Positions 25,614 through 34,693 of a stretch of DNA of 64,000 nt are shown in pieces (positions within the stretch are counted from its first letter, which is position 1; every line of letters starts with the position of its first letter). The DNA comes from SMWD01 sp964629475 (GTDB lineage Bacteria; Pseudomonadota; Gammaproteobacteria; Steroidobacterales; GCA-2729495), in contig CAZVQW010000014.1 in NCBI GenBank assembly GCA_964629475.1, forward strand, positions 1-64,000, read 5' to 3'. The notes under the pieces are model-generated. The model did not search any database and had not been told where the DNA came from. It worked only from the letters and a program-made list of their open reading frames with translations. The position numbers were made by a program, and so were the translations under genes.

Positions 25614-26702
25614 TCAGGCTGCCGCCGGCTTCAGTCTCGGTACGACTTTTTCGCCCAACAACCGGATGCTTTCGAGATTGTCTTCCTCGCTATCACCAAC
25701 AACTTCCATCAAGGGGAGATTCATACCGGCATCCACCAGTTGCTGTAACAACACGAGACAATCATCGGGTGTTCCCGAGATCACCGTAAAGGCGCACATC
25801 ATGTCATCGTCGACGAGATGCGTGACATCGTTATCGGTACCGGCTTCGATGGCGGCAATAAAGGGCTTCCAGGCTTCATCGGGCAGGCCCGAACTGCTCA
25901 GAATGATGTTGTTCTTGATATTGCGCAGCTTGTTGATGACATAGGTGGCGGTATACGGACGTGTTGCATTCCTCGCCTTGTCACCGTCTTCCGAACAGGC
26001 CGCAAGGATAACGCCGCCGACAGGAAAGTCTGCCGGCATCGCACGATCAGCCTGCTCGAATCCCTTGCTCATATTTTCCCTGGCATAGCGCGTAAAACCC
26101 GGTGATGTCAGGCCCGGTAGCAGCAGGCCGTCGAACGACCGGCCGCCCAGCTTTTGCATGAACGGACCGGTTGCGCCGATATAAACCGGGATGTCCGTGC
26201 GCAGACCGCGACCTTTACGGTCAACGGCCGGCATATCACAGCGAAACAGCTCACCATCGTACTTGAACGCCTCCCCGCTCATGATGCCGCGGATAATGTC
26301 CAGCGATTCCTTGTGCACCTTGACCGGCGTGAATTTTTTCTGATCGATCTCCAGGTATTCCGTCCCCACCTTGCCGGCGCCAAGGCCCATGATGAAGCGC
26401 CCGCCGGACAATTCATCAATTGCAACCATTTCGGCAGCCTGTGTCGTCGGGTGGCGCATATAGGGTGACGTAATACCCAGGCCAATCGGTATCCTTTTTG
26501 TCGCCATGGCCGCCGCAGCGAGTGTCGCCATGCAGCCGCGGGCTTCGTGGCCGTACTGGCGAAACCAGTGATAGGCTTCCGCAATCCAGAAACCGCCGTC
26601 GAGATTCGAATCCTCGGTTTGTTTTGCATAGGCCTGTATCGCTGACATCGGCTCATAGGACTTGAAGATCACCCCGACTTTGGCTTTTCCTGCAGCACTC
26701 AT
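25614..26702 (-). CDS. Luciferase-like flavin-dependent monooxygenase/reductase (LLM class)
   Basis: 362 residues, a TIM barrel of the bacterial-luciferase family: FWIAEAYHWFRQYG, IGLGITSPYMRHP and RFIMGLGAGK mark the flavin-binding strands. The last two resemble the F420-dependent branch as well as FMN enzymes, so the cofactor is open. GAGGAG seven bases before the ATG. In a catabolic operon this would be the oxygen- or hydride-using step, for instance ring oxygenation, with an external flavin reductase, none of which is visible here. Confidence 0.9.
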   Translation of the reverse strand: MSAAGKAKVGVIFKSYEPMSAIQAYAKQTEDSNLDGGFWIAEAYHWFRQYGHEARGCMATLAAAAMATKRIPIGLGITSPYMRHPTTQAAEMVAIDELSGGRFIMGLGAGKVGTEYLEIDQKKFTPVKVHKESLDIIRGIMSGEAFKYDGELFRCDMPAVDRKGRGLRTDIPVYIGATGPFMQKLGGRSFDGLLLPGLTSPGFTRYARENMSKGFEQADRAMPADFPVGGVILAACSEDGDKARNATRPYTATYVINKLRNIKNNIILSSSGLPDEAWKPFIAAIEAGTDNDVTHLVDDDMMCAFTVISGTPDDCLVLLQQLVDAGMNLPLMEVVGDSEEDNLESIRLLGEKVVPRLKPAAA

Positions 26703-26749
26703 TTCTTATCTCCTCTATTAAATGGTTTCGACATGCGCCTCACACATGC

Positions 26750-27907
26750 CTACAGGCTCGTTTCCGAGCCGTCATAAACCTTGACCGGAATGCCCGATAA
26801 CGGCTCACCGCCATCGATGCCTACCCGAAATGTTTCCTGCATGTACAAACAGGCCTTACGGTCTTCTGTCATGACATGCGGATGGATCGAGCACACCATA
26901 TTCTCGGGCAGTTCAAACTCAGACCCTTCACCGATACGCGGCGCTTCGATCATCGTCATGCCGATGGAATGCCCGGAGACATGCCCGAGCCGGTAACCTT
27001 TTCCTTCGAATGGCGTGATGACCTTCTTGTGGACTTCCTCGGCCGAGGCGCCGGCCTTCAAATGTATTTTCACGAGCTCATGGAATTCGGCATATAGATC
27101 CACGAGCCGTCGGGTTGCGTCATCGACTCCACCGGGTGCCAGCAACCGGGAAAATTCGATCCAGTGACCGCCCGGCCCGGATACTTCCAGGCCATAGAGA
27201 AGTCCATCGGAGTCCTGAACCCGCCGGGTCGGACTCGGGAATACCATCTGCGGCAGGATCGAGCCATTGGGTCCCATCAGGACCATATCCATGGTGTTGC
27301 GTGCCGTCCCAAGCGTGGCAAATGTCGCTTCGGCCGCACCCATGAGTTCAGCTTCCGTTTTACCGGCCTCGTAAGCCTGGATCACGGCGAGCACGCCGGC
27401 CTTGTTGATTTCCATGGAACGGCGTACCGAGAGCAGTTCTTCTTCACTCTTCTGCGCCCTTGCGTGGTCGAAGGCTTCATCGAAATCGATCAGATCGGCG
27501 CCGGTACCGGCCAGTGCCCGGTAGTCGCGTACCGGCATGATGAAATTCATGCCGTACACACCGACCCGCTGCAGGCGATTGTCCTTTATATAATCCGCCA
27601 TCCACTCGCCGCAGTGTGACGGAAAAACCCGTTGCTCGATAAACGTTGCGGAATGATCTCCGACCCAGGTGGCCTCCCTGGGAAATACACAGGTTGGTTC
27701 GCCCTCACGCGGTATCACGACATAGGCATAGCGGTGCAACAGGTGAAAGCCGCACATGTAACGCACCGCGCCTTCAAAACCCGTGTACTCACTGCCACTA
27801 ATAATCAACGCGTCGAGATCGGCACGGTCCATCGCGGCATGTACGTTACGGTAGCGCCGTTCGATTTCCGCCACACTGGGTTGAAAACTATTTGTCTTTT
27901 CATTCAT
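26750..27907 (-). CDS. M24-family (creatinase/Xaa-Pro aminopeptidase-like) protein with altered metal site
   Basis: 385 residues with the two-domain creatinase/prolidase layout: an N-terminal Rossmann-like domain and the pita-bread domain from about residue 165. The five canonical metal ligands (D, D, H, E, E) are not kept as such: the paired Asp positions read YGLEVSG and WIEFSR (Glu), the His is kept in SGHSIGM, the first Glu region reads CSIHPHV, and the last Glu is kept in QETFRV. It may therefore act without metals, as creatinase does, on a C-N bond. It sits between ketopantoate-reductase-like and monooxygenase genes. Confidence 0.85.
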   Translation of the reverse strand: MNEKTNSFQPSVAEIERRYRNVHAAMDRADLDALIISGSEYTGFEGAVRYMCGFHLLHRYAYVVIPREGEPTCVFPREATWVGDHSATFIEQRVFPSHCGEWMADYIKDNRLQRVGVYGMNFIMPVRDYRALAGTGADLIDFDEAFDHARAQKSEEELLSVRRSMEINKAGVLAVIQAYEAGKTEAELMGAAEATFATLGTARNTMDMVLMGPNGSILPQMVFPSPTRRVQDSDGLLYGLEVSGPGGHWIEFSRLLAPGGVDDATRRLVDLYAEFHELVKIHLKAGASAEEVHKKVITPFEGKGYRLGHVSGHSIGMTMIEAPRIGEGSEFELPENMVCSIHPHVMTEDRKACLYMQETFRVGIDGGEPLSGIPVKVYDGSETSL

Positions 27908-27922
27908 GGGCTGATCCTGTGA

Positions 27923-28843
27923 TCAATCATTGCGTGTCATGGAATGTTCGAGGCCTTCGATCAGCGCCCAGATCGCTGCATTCAACGGTGTCGGCACATT
28001 GTTGGCTTCACCGAATGCCACGATACCGCCATTCAGTGCCGCAACTTCCGTGCGCCGACCGGCCTGAACATCCTGCAGCATGCTGGCTTTATGGTCATAA
28101 GCGACCTCACGCGCATGGTCGATCAGTTTTTCCGGATCGCTGTCCAGCTCAATCCCCAATGCATCGGCTACGGCGACACCTTCGGCAACCAAACCGGAAA
28201 TCAGTCGACGTACCCGCTCCTGATCACAGGCGACTCCATGCGGCAGCTGTGTCAGCGCACCAATAGGATTGGTCGCCGCGTTAAAGATCAACTTGGTCCA
28301 CTGTGCGCCGCGCGCATCGTCCATGGCCAGCGTTTCCATGCCCGCCTGAGTCAGCGCTTCGGCCAGACGTGTCACTTCATCCATGGTCGCGGGTTTGGGC
28401 TCGAACGGCCCCATCCAGGTCTTGCCGCCGGTATCCTGCTCCACATGTCCGGGCGTGACGATATGCCCGGCCGGAAATGTCGTCCCGCGCATGACACGCG
28501 GTACATATTCCGCAATGATCTCCTCGTTGCCGGCGCCGTTCTGTACCGAACAAACGGCACCCGTTGCAAACACCCGGGCGGTTGCTTTGATCGCGGCCCG
28601 AGTGTGCAGTGTCTTGGTTGCGATGATGCCGAAGTCACACGCGGGGATCTCATCCGGATTGGAAGTCGCATGCGGATGCGATACCAGGTTATTGACACCC
28701 GAAAGCCGCAAACCCTCTGCATTGATTGCATCGATATGCGGCTGGTCAAGATCAAAAGCCCAGACCTCGATATCTTTATTCCCGGCCAAATGAACGGCAA
28801 ACAGGCTACCGATTGCGCCACAACCGACGATACAGACCTTCAT
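27923..28843 (-). CDS. Ketopantoate reductase-family dehydrogenase (copy 1)
   Basis: 306 residues. It begins with the NADPH-binding GCGAIGSLFAVHLAG, has VQNGAGNEE (the NG in the active-site loop) and the C-terminal ApbA_C helical domain with KLIFNAATNPIGALTQ, where the Lys and Asn are catalytic in the family. It is not likely to be the housekeeping panE, because a second paralogue lies next to it within a catabolic operon. A role reducing a 2-oxo or forming a 3-hydroxy acid is reasonable. Substrate unknown. Confidence 0.9.
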   Translation of the reverse strand: MKVCIVGCGAIGSLFAVHLAGNKDIEVWAFDLDQPHIDAINAEGLRLSGVNNLVSHPHATSNPDEIPACDFGIIATKTLHTRAAIKATARVFATGAVCSVQNGAGNEEIIAEYVPRVMRGTTFPAGHIVTPGHVEQDTGGKTWMGPFEPKPATMDEVTRLAEALTQAGMETLAMDDARGAQWTKLIFNAATNPIGALTQLPHGVACDQERVRRLISGLVAEGVAVADALGIELDSDPEKLIDHAREVAYDHKASMLQDVQAGRRTEVAALNGGIVAFGEANNVPTPLNAAIWALIEGLEHSMTRND

Positions 28844-28883
28844 TGCATTCTCCCGTACATTATTCTTTTCCGTACCTGATCCG

Positions 28884-29837
28884 TCATGAAGCCCATCCCG
28901 ATTCCCGGGCTTTCACGAGGCGATATAAAGCCTCGTGAATGGGCACGGCGACTCCGGCTGCAGCTGCTTCGCGCACCACCGCGCCGGTAATCCAGTCAAT
29001 CTCCGTCGGGCGCTGTGCACGTACATCATCAAGCATGGATGGGACATGCGCATAGTCATCGTTCCCGGTCTGGCCATGGCTGACAGCCTCAACATTCATT
29101 TCCCACGGGTCTTCGTGCAATGAAACGCCACATGCATTTGCGACGGCCTTGCCCTCATCCATCATCGCGCGTACCAGGTGACCCAGATCCGTAGCAGTAT
29201 CTGTCGCGGCGTAAGCGCTGACATGCGGCAGGTCGGTTGCTGCAGCCACACTGTTGACGACAGAATTAAATATCAGCTTTGACCATTGAGCAGGCAACAA
29301 GCTTGGAAAGGCCTTTGCTTTGAGGCCTGACTTGCGAATCAATTCGGCAACACTTTCCACCGACTCAAAGTCGGCACTTCCCTGCGCCCAGGGGCCCATC
29401 CAGGTTTCGGTATCGAGTTCGTATTCCACATGCACGTCGGAGTGCCGAAACCCGCTCATGAAAGTTACGGCTGAGATAATCGGCCAGTCACCCTGCCGGG
29501 CAACCAGGTCCTCGCACCCCAGTCCGTTCTGCACGGTCATGACCATTGCATTGGGAAAATGGCCCGCCATGCTTGCGGCGATACCCTCAACGGCATTTGC
29601 CTTGGTCGCAATGATCACCAGGTCGACATCGCCGAGCGCAGCCGGGTCGGTCGCGGCGGTAATGTTGACCTGCCGATCGGACTTGCCGCTGACGCGCAAG
29701 CCCTGTTTATTTAGCAGGTCTGCATGACCCGTCCGGCGTACCAGTACCGATGTCTCCACGACCGCACCCAGGTGCCCTGCAAACAGGCTGCCGATTGCCC
29801 CGGCGCCTACGACACAGACTTTTTGCATGGGCTTCAT
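28884..29837 (-). CDS. Ketopantoate reductase-family dehydrogenase (copy 2)
   Basis: 317 residues from ATG 29837, which overlaps the permease stop as ATGA; an open frame extends 19 codons more but would lie inside the permease gene. Motifs VVGAGAIGSLFAGHLG, VQNGLGCEDL and KLIFNSVVNSVAA mirror copy 1, and the two proteins are clear paralogues although divergent. Two members side by side could form a heteromer or use two substrates. Coupling to the permease gene places it at the head of the pathway. Confidence 0.9.
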   Translation of the reverse strand: MKPMQKVCVVGAGAIGSLFAGHLGAVVETSVLVRRTGHADLLNKQGLRVSGKSDRQVNITAATDPAALGDVDLVIIATKANAVEGIAASMAGHFPNAMVMTVQNGLGCEDLVARQGDWPIISAVTFMSGFRHSDVHVEYELDTETWMGPWAQGSADFESVESVAELIRKSGLKAKAFPSLLPAQWSKLIFNSVVNSVAAATDLPHVSAYAATDTATDLGHLVRAMMDEGKAVANACGVSLHEDPWEMNVEAVSHGQTGNDDYAHVPSMLDDVRAQRPTEIDWITGAVVREAAAAGVAVPIHEALYRLVKARESGWAS

Positions 29838-31282
29838 TGCGCCGATGTCCGAAGAAGCCGCAGTCGCAGTAGCGGGTAGACACACACGACACATAAAATA
29901 GAAGTCAGAACCTCCAGCCGGAAATAGTCCCTGAGCACAAAGTGAGCGACGATCACGGCAGTGAAGATGGCAATGACTCCCGACCAGTTGACGGATTCTC
30001 CATCGTCTTCCCGAACAAGACCTTCACGCCCGGTACCTTCCTGAACAACATTGCCAGTTGCCAGCCTGGGGCCGACAAAGTAGTAATCCATGATAATCAC
30101 ACTTGCCAGCGCACTCAGCAGCACGCCCATCAGTTGTATCCAGGCTTCGACGAGTTCGAGGATATGGCCGTACAGCATGACCAGTGCGATGACATTCGCC
30201 AGCACGACGAATGCCACGCGACCCGGGCGCCACCGGAACACCGCATCGGCCAGGTTGGCAATACAAAGCGATGAACTGTAGCTGTTCAGCACTTGCGCTT
30301 TGGCCTGGGCTAACAGCATCAAAATGAACCCCACCAGTCCGCCAAACACCATGAAAGTTGCCGCAATGCTATCGGGGCTTTGCAGCACTCGCGCTTTGGC
30401 CATGTCAGGGTCCATGCCAGCAACATTGATGTAGTACTCAATCATCAGCGCCGCCCCGGACTTCATCAGCACACCACCGATCAGCATGACGACGACTGAC
30501 TGGGCAAAGATCGCAATACCGGCGGCGATGCCTACATCCGCAGTCGATTTTCCATAGCGGCCGAAATCGGCCGTATTGAGCGCCAGCGCGCACGCCGGAC
30601 CGATGAGAATATTCAGACTGAAGACGAACTTGTCCCAGTCGTTCTCCACCCCCATACCGGTGAGAACCGCCGGCTGCATCTGGCTCTCAAACCACACAGC
30701 CTCCGCGAGAGTTCCGCCTGATTGCTGCAAAACGACCAGGATCATCCAGCCAAGCACGGCAATAAACCCGATCAGCATGATGGAAGAAAATCGCGTCACC
30801 AGTTTGAATCCAAATGCGGTCAACAATATCCACGCGACAGTCATGCCGCCGTAAATCGCCAGCCGTGCCGGCCAGCTATTGTCTATTTCAAAAAAGAACA
30901 AAAAACCCCGGTACAAAAGACCATTTTCCACTGCCAGGAACCCAACGATCAGGCACCCGAAAATCAGTGAAGCCAGCGCTGAACCGCGAACGCCCAGGCC
31001 GTACCTGCGGGTGATCAGCGTATTCGAACAGCCGGTCTGGTACGCGATACGCGCGATTGCCCAACCGATCGAGCTGCCGATCGCGAATGAAACCAGGCCT
31101 GCCGCAAGGGCGATCTTCACACCGGCAACGAAGCAAACGACGGCGCCAAAAAACAGGATGACCAGAGTCGTGATCAGCCCTGCCGTATTCCATGTAATTT
31201 GCAGCCAGCCTTCTCGCTCAGCATCCGGAACCCGCTCCAGCGCATGGTCCTCCATCGTCTCGGTGATGCTGTGTCTGACCAT
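29834..31282 (-). CDS. NCS1-family permease (purine/cytosine type)
   Basis: 482 residues with about 12 hydrophobic helices. Features of the CodB/NCS1 family: WNTAGLITTLVILFFGA in helix 1, a GSSIGWAIARIAYQTG segment in the second region, and LNTADFGRYGKS in the middle. These carriers import nucleobases, hydantoins, allantoin and related N-heterocycles with a cation. AGGG is close to the ATG. It is the first gene of the minus-strand operon, so the pathway most likely begins with uptake of such a compound. The ligand is inferred by family only. Confidence 0.88.
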   Translation of the reverse strand: MVRHSITETMEDHALERVPDAEREGWLQITWNTAGLITTLVILFFGAVVCFVAGVKIALAAGLVSFAIGSSIGWAIARIAYQTGCSNTLITRRYGLGVRGSALASLIFGCLIVGFLAVENGLLYRGFLFFFEIDNSWPARLAIYGGMTVAWILLTAFGFKLVTRFSSIMLIGFIAVLGWMILVVLQQSGGTLAEAVWFESQMQPAVLTGMGVENDWDKFVFSLNILIGPACALALNTADFGRYGKSTADVGIAAGIAIFAQSVVVMLIGGVLMKSGAALMIEYYINVAGMDPDMAKARVLQSPDSIAATFMVFGGLVGFILMLLAQAKAQVLNSYSSSLCIANLADAVFRWRPGRVAFVVLANVIALVMLYGHILELVEAWIQLMGVLLSALASVIIMDYYFVGPRLATGNVVQEGTGREGLVREDDGESVNWSGVIAIFTAVIVAHFVLRDYFRLEVLTSILCVVCVYPLLRLRLLRTSAQ

Positions 31283-31427
31283 CGCCCTGCTAATTTAGCC
31301 TAATGTTTCACTGATGATATGACTGTTCGAGCACCCTTCTTGCCCGTTTGGTCAAACCTCAGTTTCCGGGCTGGCCCCCGGCCATATAAGGCTCTAGACT
31401 CGTGTAACTGCTCAAGGAGAGGTCACA

Positions 31428-34040
31428 ATGAACAACCCTCAACCTGCCCAGAACTCGCTCAAGTCCGGCCGCTGGATACGGTCGACTTGCAAGATGTGCC
31501 TGCACTCATGTGGAACCCTGATTCACGTCACCGACGGCGGCATCATCAACAAGATCGAGGGTGACCCTGATAATCCGTCAAACAACGGCAAGCTTTGCCC
31601 GAAGGGTAACGCGGCGATCATGCGCCATTACGATCCGAACCGTTTCAAACAACCGATGAAACGCACCAACCCGAAAAAGGGCCCCGGCGAGGATCCCATG
31701 TGGGAACCGATCAGCTGGGATGAGGCGCTGGATATCACGGCGCGGGAAATCAAGAAATCTCTCGACGAAGACCCGAGGAAAATCCTGCCCTCTCTGGAAG
31801 ATTTCCAGAAATTCAACATCTGGGTCTGGCCACTTGCCTTCGGCAACTTCAATTGCTTCCAGTCCGGCGGCACGATGTGTGGCGGCGCCTACCACCCGGC
31901 CAATGGCTATATCCATTCGGCATTCGCAGCAGCCAATGATGCCAAGCATTGCAATTACTGGATCAACAACGGCACCGGCGACGGCTTTTCTTCGCACTTG
32001 CATGCAGCCGCGCAATCCAACTGGGTTGCCAACGCTCGCATCAACCGCGGCATGCGCTGCGTCACGGTTGAACCAAGACTTTCAACTTCCGCGGCCAAGT
32101 CGGAAGAGTGGGTACCCATACGCCCGGCAACCGACCGGCATTTTGCACTGGGGCTTTGTCACGTCATGGTCAATGAGAACCTCGTTGACTACCGGTTTCT
32201 CAGGAAGGACACGAATGCCCCCTACCTGGTCGGTGCTGACGGCTACTTTGTGCGTAATGCCGAAGACAAGATCTATGTCTGGGACTCGGTTGAAAACCAG
32301 GCAAAACCCTGGGATGACCCGACGATCCAGAAACTGGCACTTGAAGGTGCATTCGAAGTGGAAGGCAAAGAGTGCAAACCGGCATTCCAGCGCTTCAAAG
32401 ACACTCTCGACGAATGCTCGCCGGAAGAAATGGAAAAAATCACCACCGTTCCCGCCGAAACAACCCGGCGTATCGCCCGGGAATTCTTTGAAGCAGCCGA
32501 CATAGGGGCGACGATAGAAATCGATGGACGAACCATGCCGTTGCGCCCGGCGGCCTATAATTACTATCGCGGTGCCCAGGGCCGCAAGCTTGGGTTCCAG
32601 ACTAATCATGCGTTCAAGCTGGTTAACTTCCTTGTTGGCAACATCGATGCACCCGGTGGACACATCGGGGTAACGCTGGACGATCAGTGGGTCGACAAAA
32701 GCCATGTGGCACCCGGCGAAAATGGCATGATGATGCCCAATCCGCACCAACTCGGGCCGATACCGGGGTTCTCATATCCGCCGAATACCTTTCACCTGAT
32801 GGATTATTTCCCGGTCGGCGTTCACCCGCCGCATCTGAATCTGATGGTGTTTCAGGATCCGAAAAAATACGGCATCGAATTCACTCCCGATGTCATGGTG
32901 ATCTGTCACTCGAATCCTCTCTGGGCCATGCAAGGCCCCAGGGAAGAATGGTTCAGGTTCATGGGCAGCATGCGCTTCATCGTCGTGTCGGACATTATTC
33001 CGACAGAAACTACGATGTGGGCAGATGTCATCCTGCCTTCTCATGATGCACTGGAGTCGTGGAATATGACCATGATCGAGCCGCCGCATACGGAAGGAAT
33101 GTGCATGCGGCAACCGGCAACGGAACCTTTGCATGACACCAAGAGCGAGGAAGACATTTTCTACGGCCTGTCCGAACGCCTCGGCATACTCGAAGCCTAT
33201 AACGGTGTCCTGAACATGGCACAGGGCCTCGACCACAAGCCGGATCTGATGCTCGAGCCGGACAAAACCTATACCGACAAGGAAATGGCCGACCGCAAGG
33301 GCCGCCTGTGGAATGACCAGGGTATCGACTGGTACCTGGATAACTGTGCCGTTACCGAACGACGCCCCGACAAGTGGTACCGGCCCTGGGAGGGCATGCG
33401 CCTGCATTTCTATATTGAAGACATGCTGCATCAGCGGGATTTACTGAAGAAAAACATGGAAGAACACGATGTGCCTTTCCGTGACGATTGGTACTGGGAT
33501 GACTATTCCCCCCTGCCGACAACAAGACTGGATCCGGTGCATGAAGAACCCGAGGAATACAATCTGTACGGCATGTTCTTCAAGGATATCCAGCTGAATT
33601 TTGGCGAGAGCATCGGCAACCCGTGGATCAATGACATCGTCTACCGTGACCCGGTACATATCGCCTTGATGCTCAATCCGAAAACAGCTGCGGCAGAAGG
33701 CCTCGAATCGGGCGACATCGTCAAAGTCGAATCACCCTACGGCAAAATCTATGGACGCATCGGTACGGCCGAAGGCTGGCATCCCGATGCCCTGGGGGTT
33801 TCCAACTCGCTGTCACGCATCAAGGTACGGCACGACGGTGTGCCGCACGCCGGTGGGCACTTCAACGACATGCTGCCCTACGACCTGCGAAATACCGATG
33901 CCGTGACCGGCCAGCCGGAGACAGTCTGCCGGGTAAAGATCACCAAACTGGATGACTGGCCCGAGGGCCTGAAACAGGGTCTGACGGTCTACGACCTGGT
34001 TGATGACATTCAGAAGCCTGGCAAAGGGAGGAGTCACTGA
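31428..34040 (+). CDS. Molybdopterin oxidoreductase, catalytic subunit (DMSO reductase family)
   Basis: 870 residues. The N-terminal 4Fe-4S ligands are C21, C24, C28 and C57 (STCKMCLHSCGT ... KLCPKG). GGTMCGGAYHP may supply the cysteine ligand to Mo or W. The C-terminal MGD-binding domain has LNPKTAAAEGLESGD. No Tat signal precedes the cluster, so with its ferredoxin and anchor it would face the cytoplasm, unlike PsrA or DmsA. AAGGAGAGG lies six bases before the ATG. The function could be formate-, thiosulfate- or aldehyde-type redox chemistry; the presence of fdhD five genes away mildly favours a formate-dehydrogenase-like maturation. Not assignable further. Confidence 0.88.
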   Translation: MNNPQPAQNSLKSGRWIRSTCKMCLHSCGTLIHVTDGGIINKIEGDPDNPSNNGKLCPKGNAAIMRHYDPNRFKQPMKRTNPKKGPGEDPMWEPISWDEALDITAREIKKSLDEDPRKILPSLEDFQKFNIWVWPLAFGNFNCFQSGGTMCGGAYHPANGYIHSAFAAANDAKHCNYWINNGTGDGFSSHLHAAAQSNWVANARINRGMRCVTVEPRLSTSAAKSEEWVPIRPATDRHFALGLCHVMVNENLVDYRFLRKDTNAPYLVGADGYFVRNAEDKIYVWDSVENQAKPWDDPTIQKLALEGAFEVEGKECKPAFQRFKDTLDECSPEEMEKITTVPAETTRRIAREFFEAADIGATIEIDGRTMPLRPAAYNYYRGAQGRKLGFQTNHAFKLVNFLVGNIDAPGGHIGVTLDDQWVDKSHVAPGENGMMMPNPHQLGPIPGFSYPPNTFHLMDYFPVGVHPPHLNLMVFQDPKKYGIEFTPDVMVICHSNPLWAMQGPREEWFRFMGSMRFIVVSDIIPTETTMWADVILPSHDALESWNMTMIEPPHTEGMCMRQPATEPLHDTKSEEDIFYGLSERLGILEAYNGVLNMAQGLDHKPDLMLEPDKTYTDKEMADRKGRLWNDQGIDWYLDNCAVTERRPDKWYRPWEGMRLHFYIEDMLHQRDLLKKNMEEHDVPFRDDWYWDDYSPLPTTRLDPVHEEPEEYNLYGMFFKDIQLNFGESIGNPWINDIVYRDPVHIALMLNPKTAAAEGLESGDIVKVESPYGKIYGRIGTAEGWHPDALGVSNSLSRIKVRHDGVPHAGGHFNDMLPYDLRNTDAVTGQPETVCRVKITKLDDWPEGLKQGLTVYDLVDDIQKPGKGRSH

Positions 34041-34654
34041 TGGCCCGCTACGGCATGGTCTTCGATCTGCGGCGTTGCATCGGCTGTAACGCGTGTGTAG
34101 TCGGCTGCAAGCAGGAAAACTCCTTGCCGGACGGAATGTTTTTCACCCGCACGCTCAGCGAAGAATATGGCGTCTATCCTGCCGTGAATCGAGTCTACAT
34201 TCCGACGTTGTGCAATCACTGCGAAGACGCCCCCTGTGAGAAGGTCTGCCCCAGCAGCGCAACCTATACGCGTGATGACGGCATCGTCATGGTCGATGCC
34301 GAAAAATGTATCGGCTGCGGTACCTGCGCCGTCGCCTGTCCTTACGATCAACGCTCCCAGGTCGACAAAGACCTCCTCGAACACGGCTTGTTTGGTACCG
34401 ACGAACTGACACCGTTCGAAGAAGATGGTTACAAGCGGTTTGTGCCCGGCACGATTACAAAGTGTGACTTTTGCAGTGAACGCGTCGACGCGGGACTGGA
34501 TCCGGCGTGTGTCGTGACCTGCCCCACCGAAGCGCGCATCTTCGGCGATCTGGATGACCCCGACAGCCAGGCCAGCATGCTGATACGAGAGCGGGATGGC
34601 AAACCGCCGATGCCCGAGTTAAAGACCAAGCCAAAGGTCTATTACGTCGATTAA
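34040..34654 (+). CDS. Four-cluster ferredoxin subunit (NrfC/DmsB/PsrB type)
   Basis: 204 residues with four groups of cysteines: CIGCNACVVGC, CNHCEDAPCEKVC, CIGCGTCAVAC and CDFCSERVDAGLDPACVVTC, enough for four 4Fe-4S clusters. It wires the catalytic subunit to the membrane anchor. The ATG overlaps the preceding TGA by one base, so translation is coupled. No signal peptide. Confidence 0.95.
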   Translation: MARYGMVFDLRRCIGCNACVVGCKQENSLPDGMFFTRTLSEEYGVYPAVNRVYIPTLCNHCEDAPCEKVCPSSATYTRDDGIVMVDAEKCIGCGTCAVACPYDQRSQVDKDLLEHGLFGTDELTPFEEDGYKRFVPGTITKCDFCSERVDAGLDPACVVTCPTEARIFGDLDDPDSQASMLIRERDGKPPMPELKTKPKVYYVD

Positions 34655-34693
34655 ACGAAACCATTCGAGCCACTGGCAGCATCAGGACAACAG

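Noticed and set aside
29828..29894. Longer N-terminus of ketopantoate-reductase-like copy 2
   Set aside because: It would overlap the permease gene by 60 bases. The ATGA junction at 29834-29837 is a better start.
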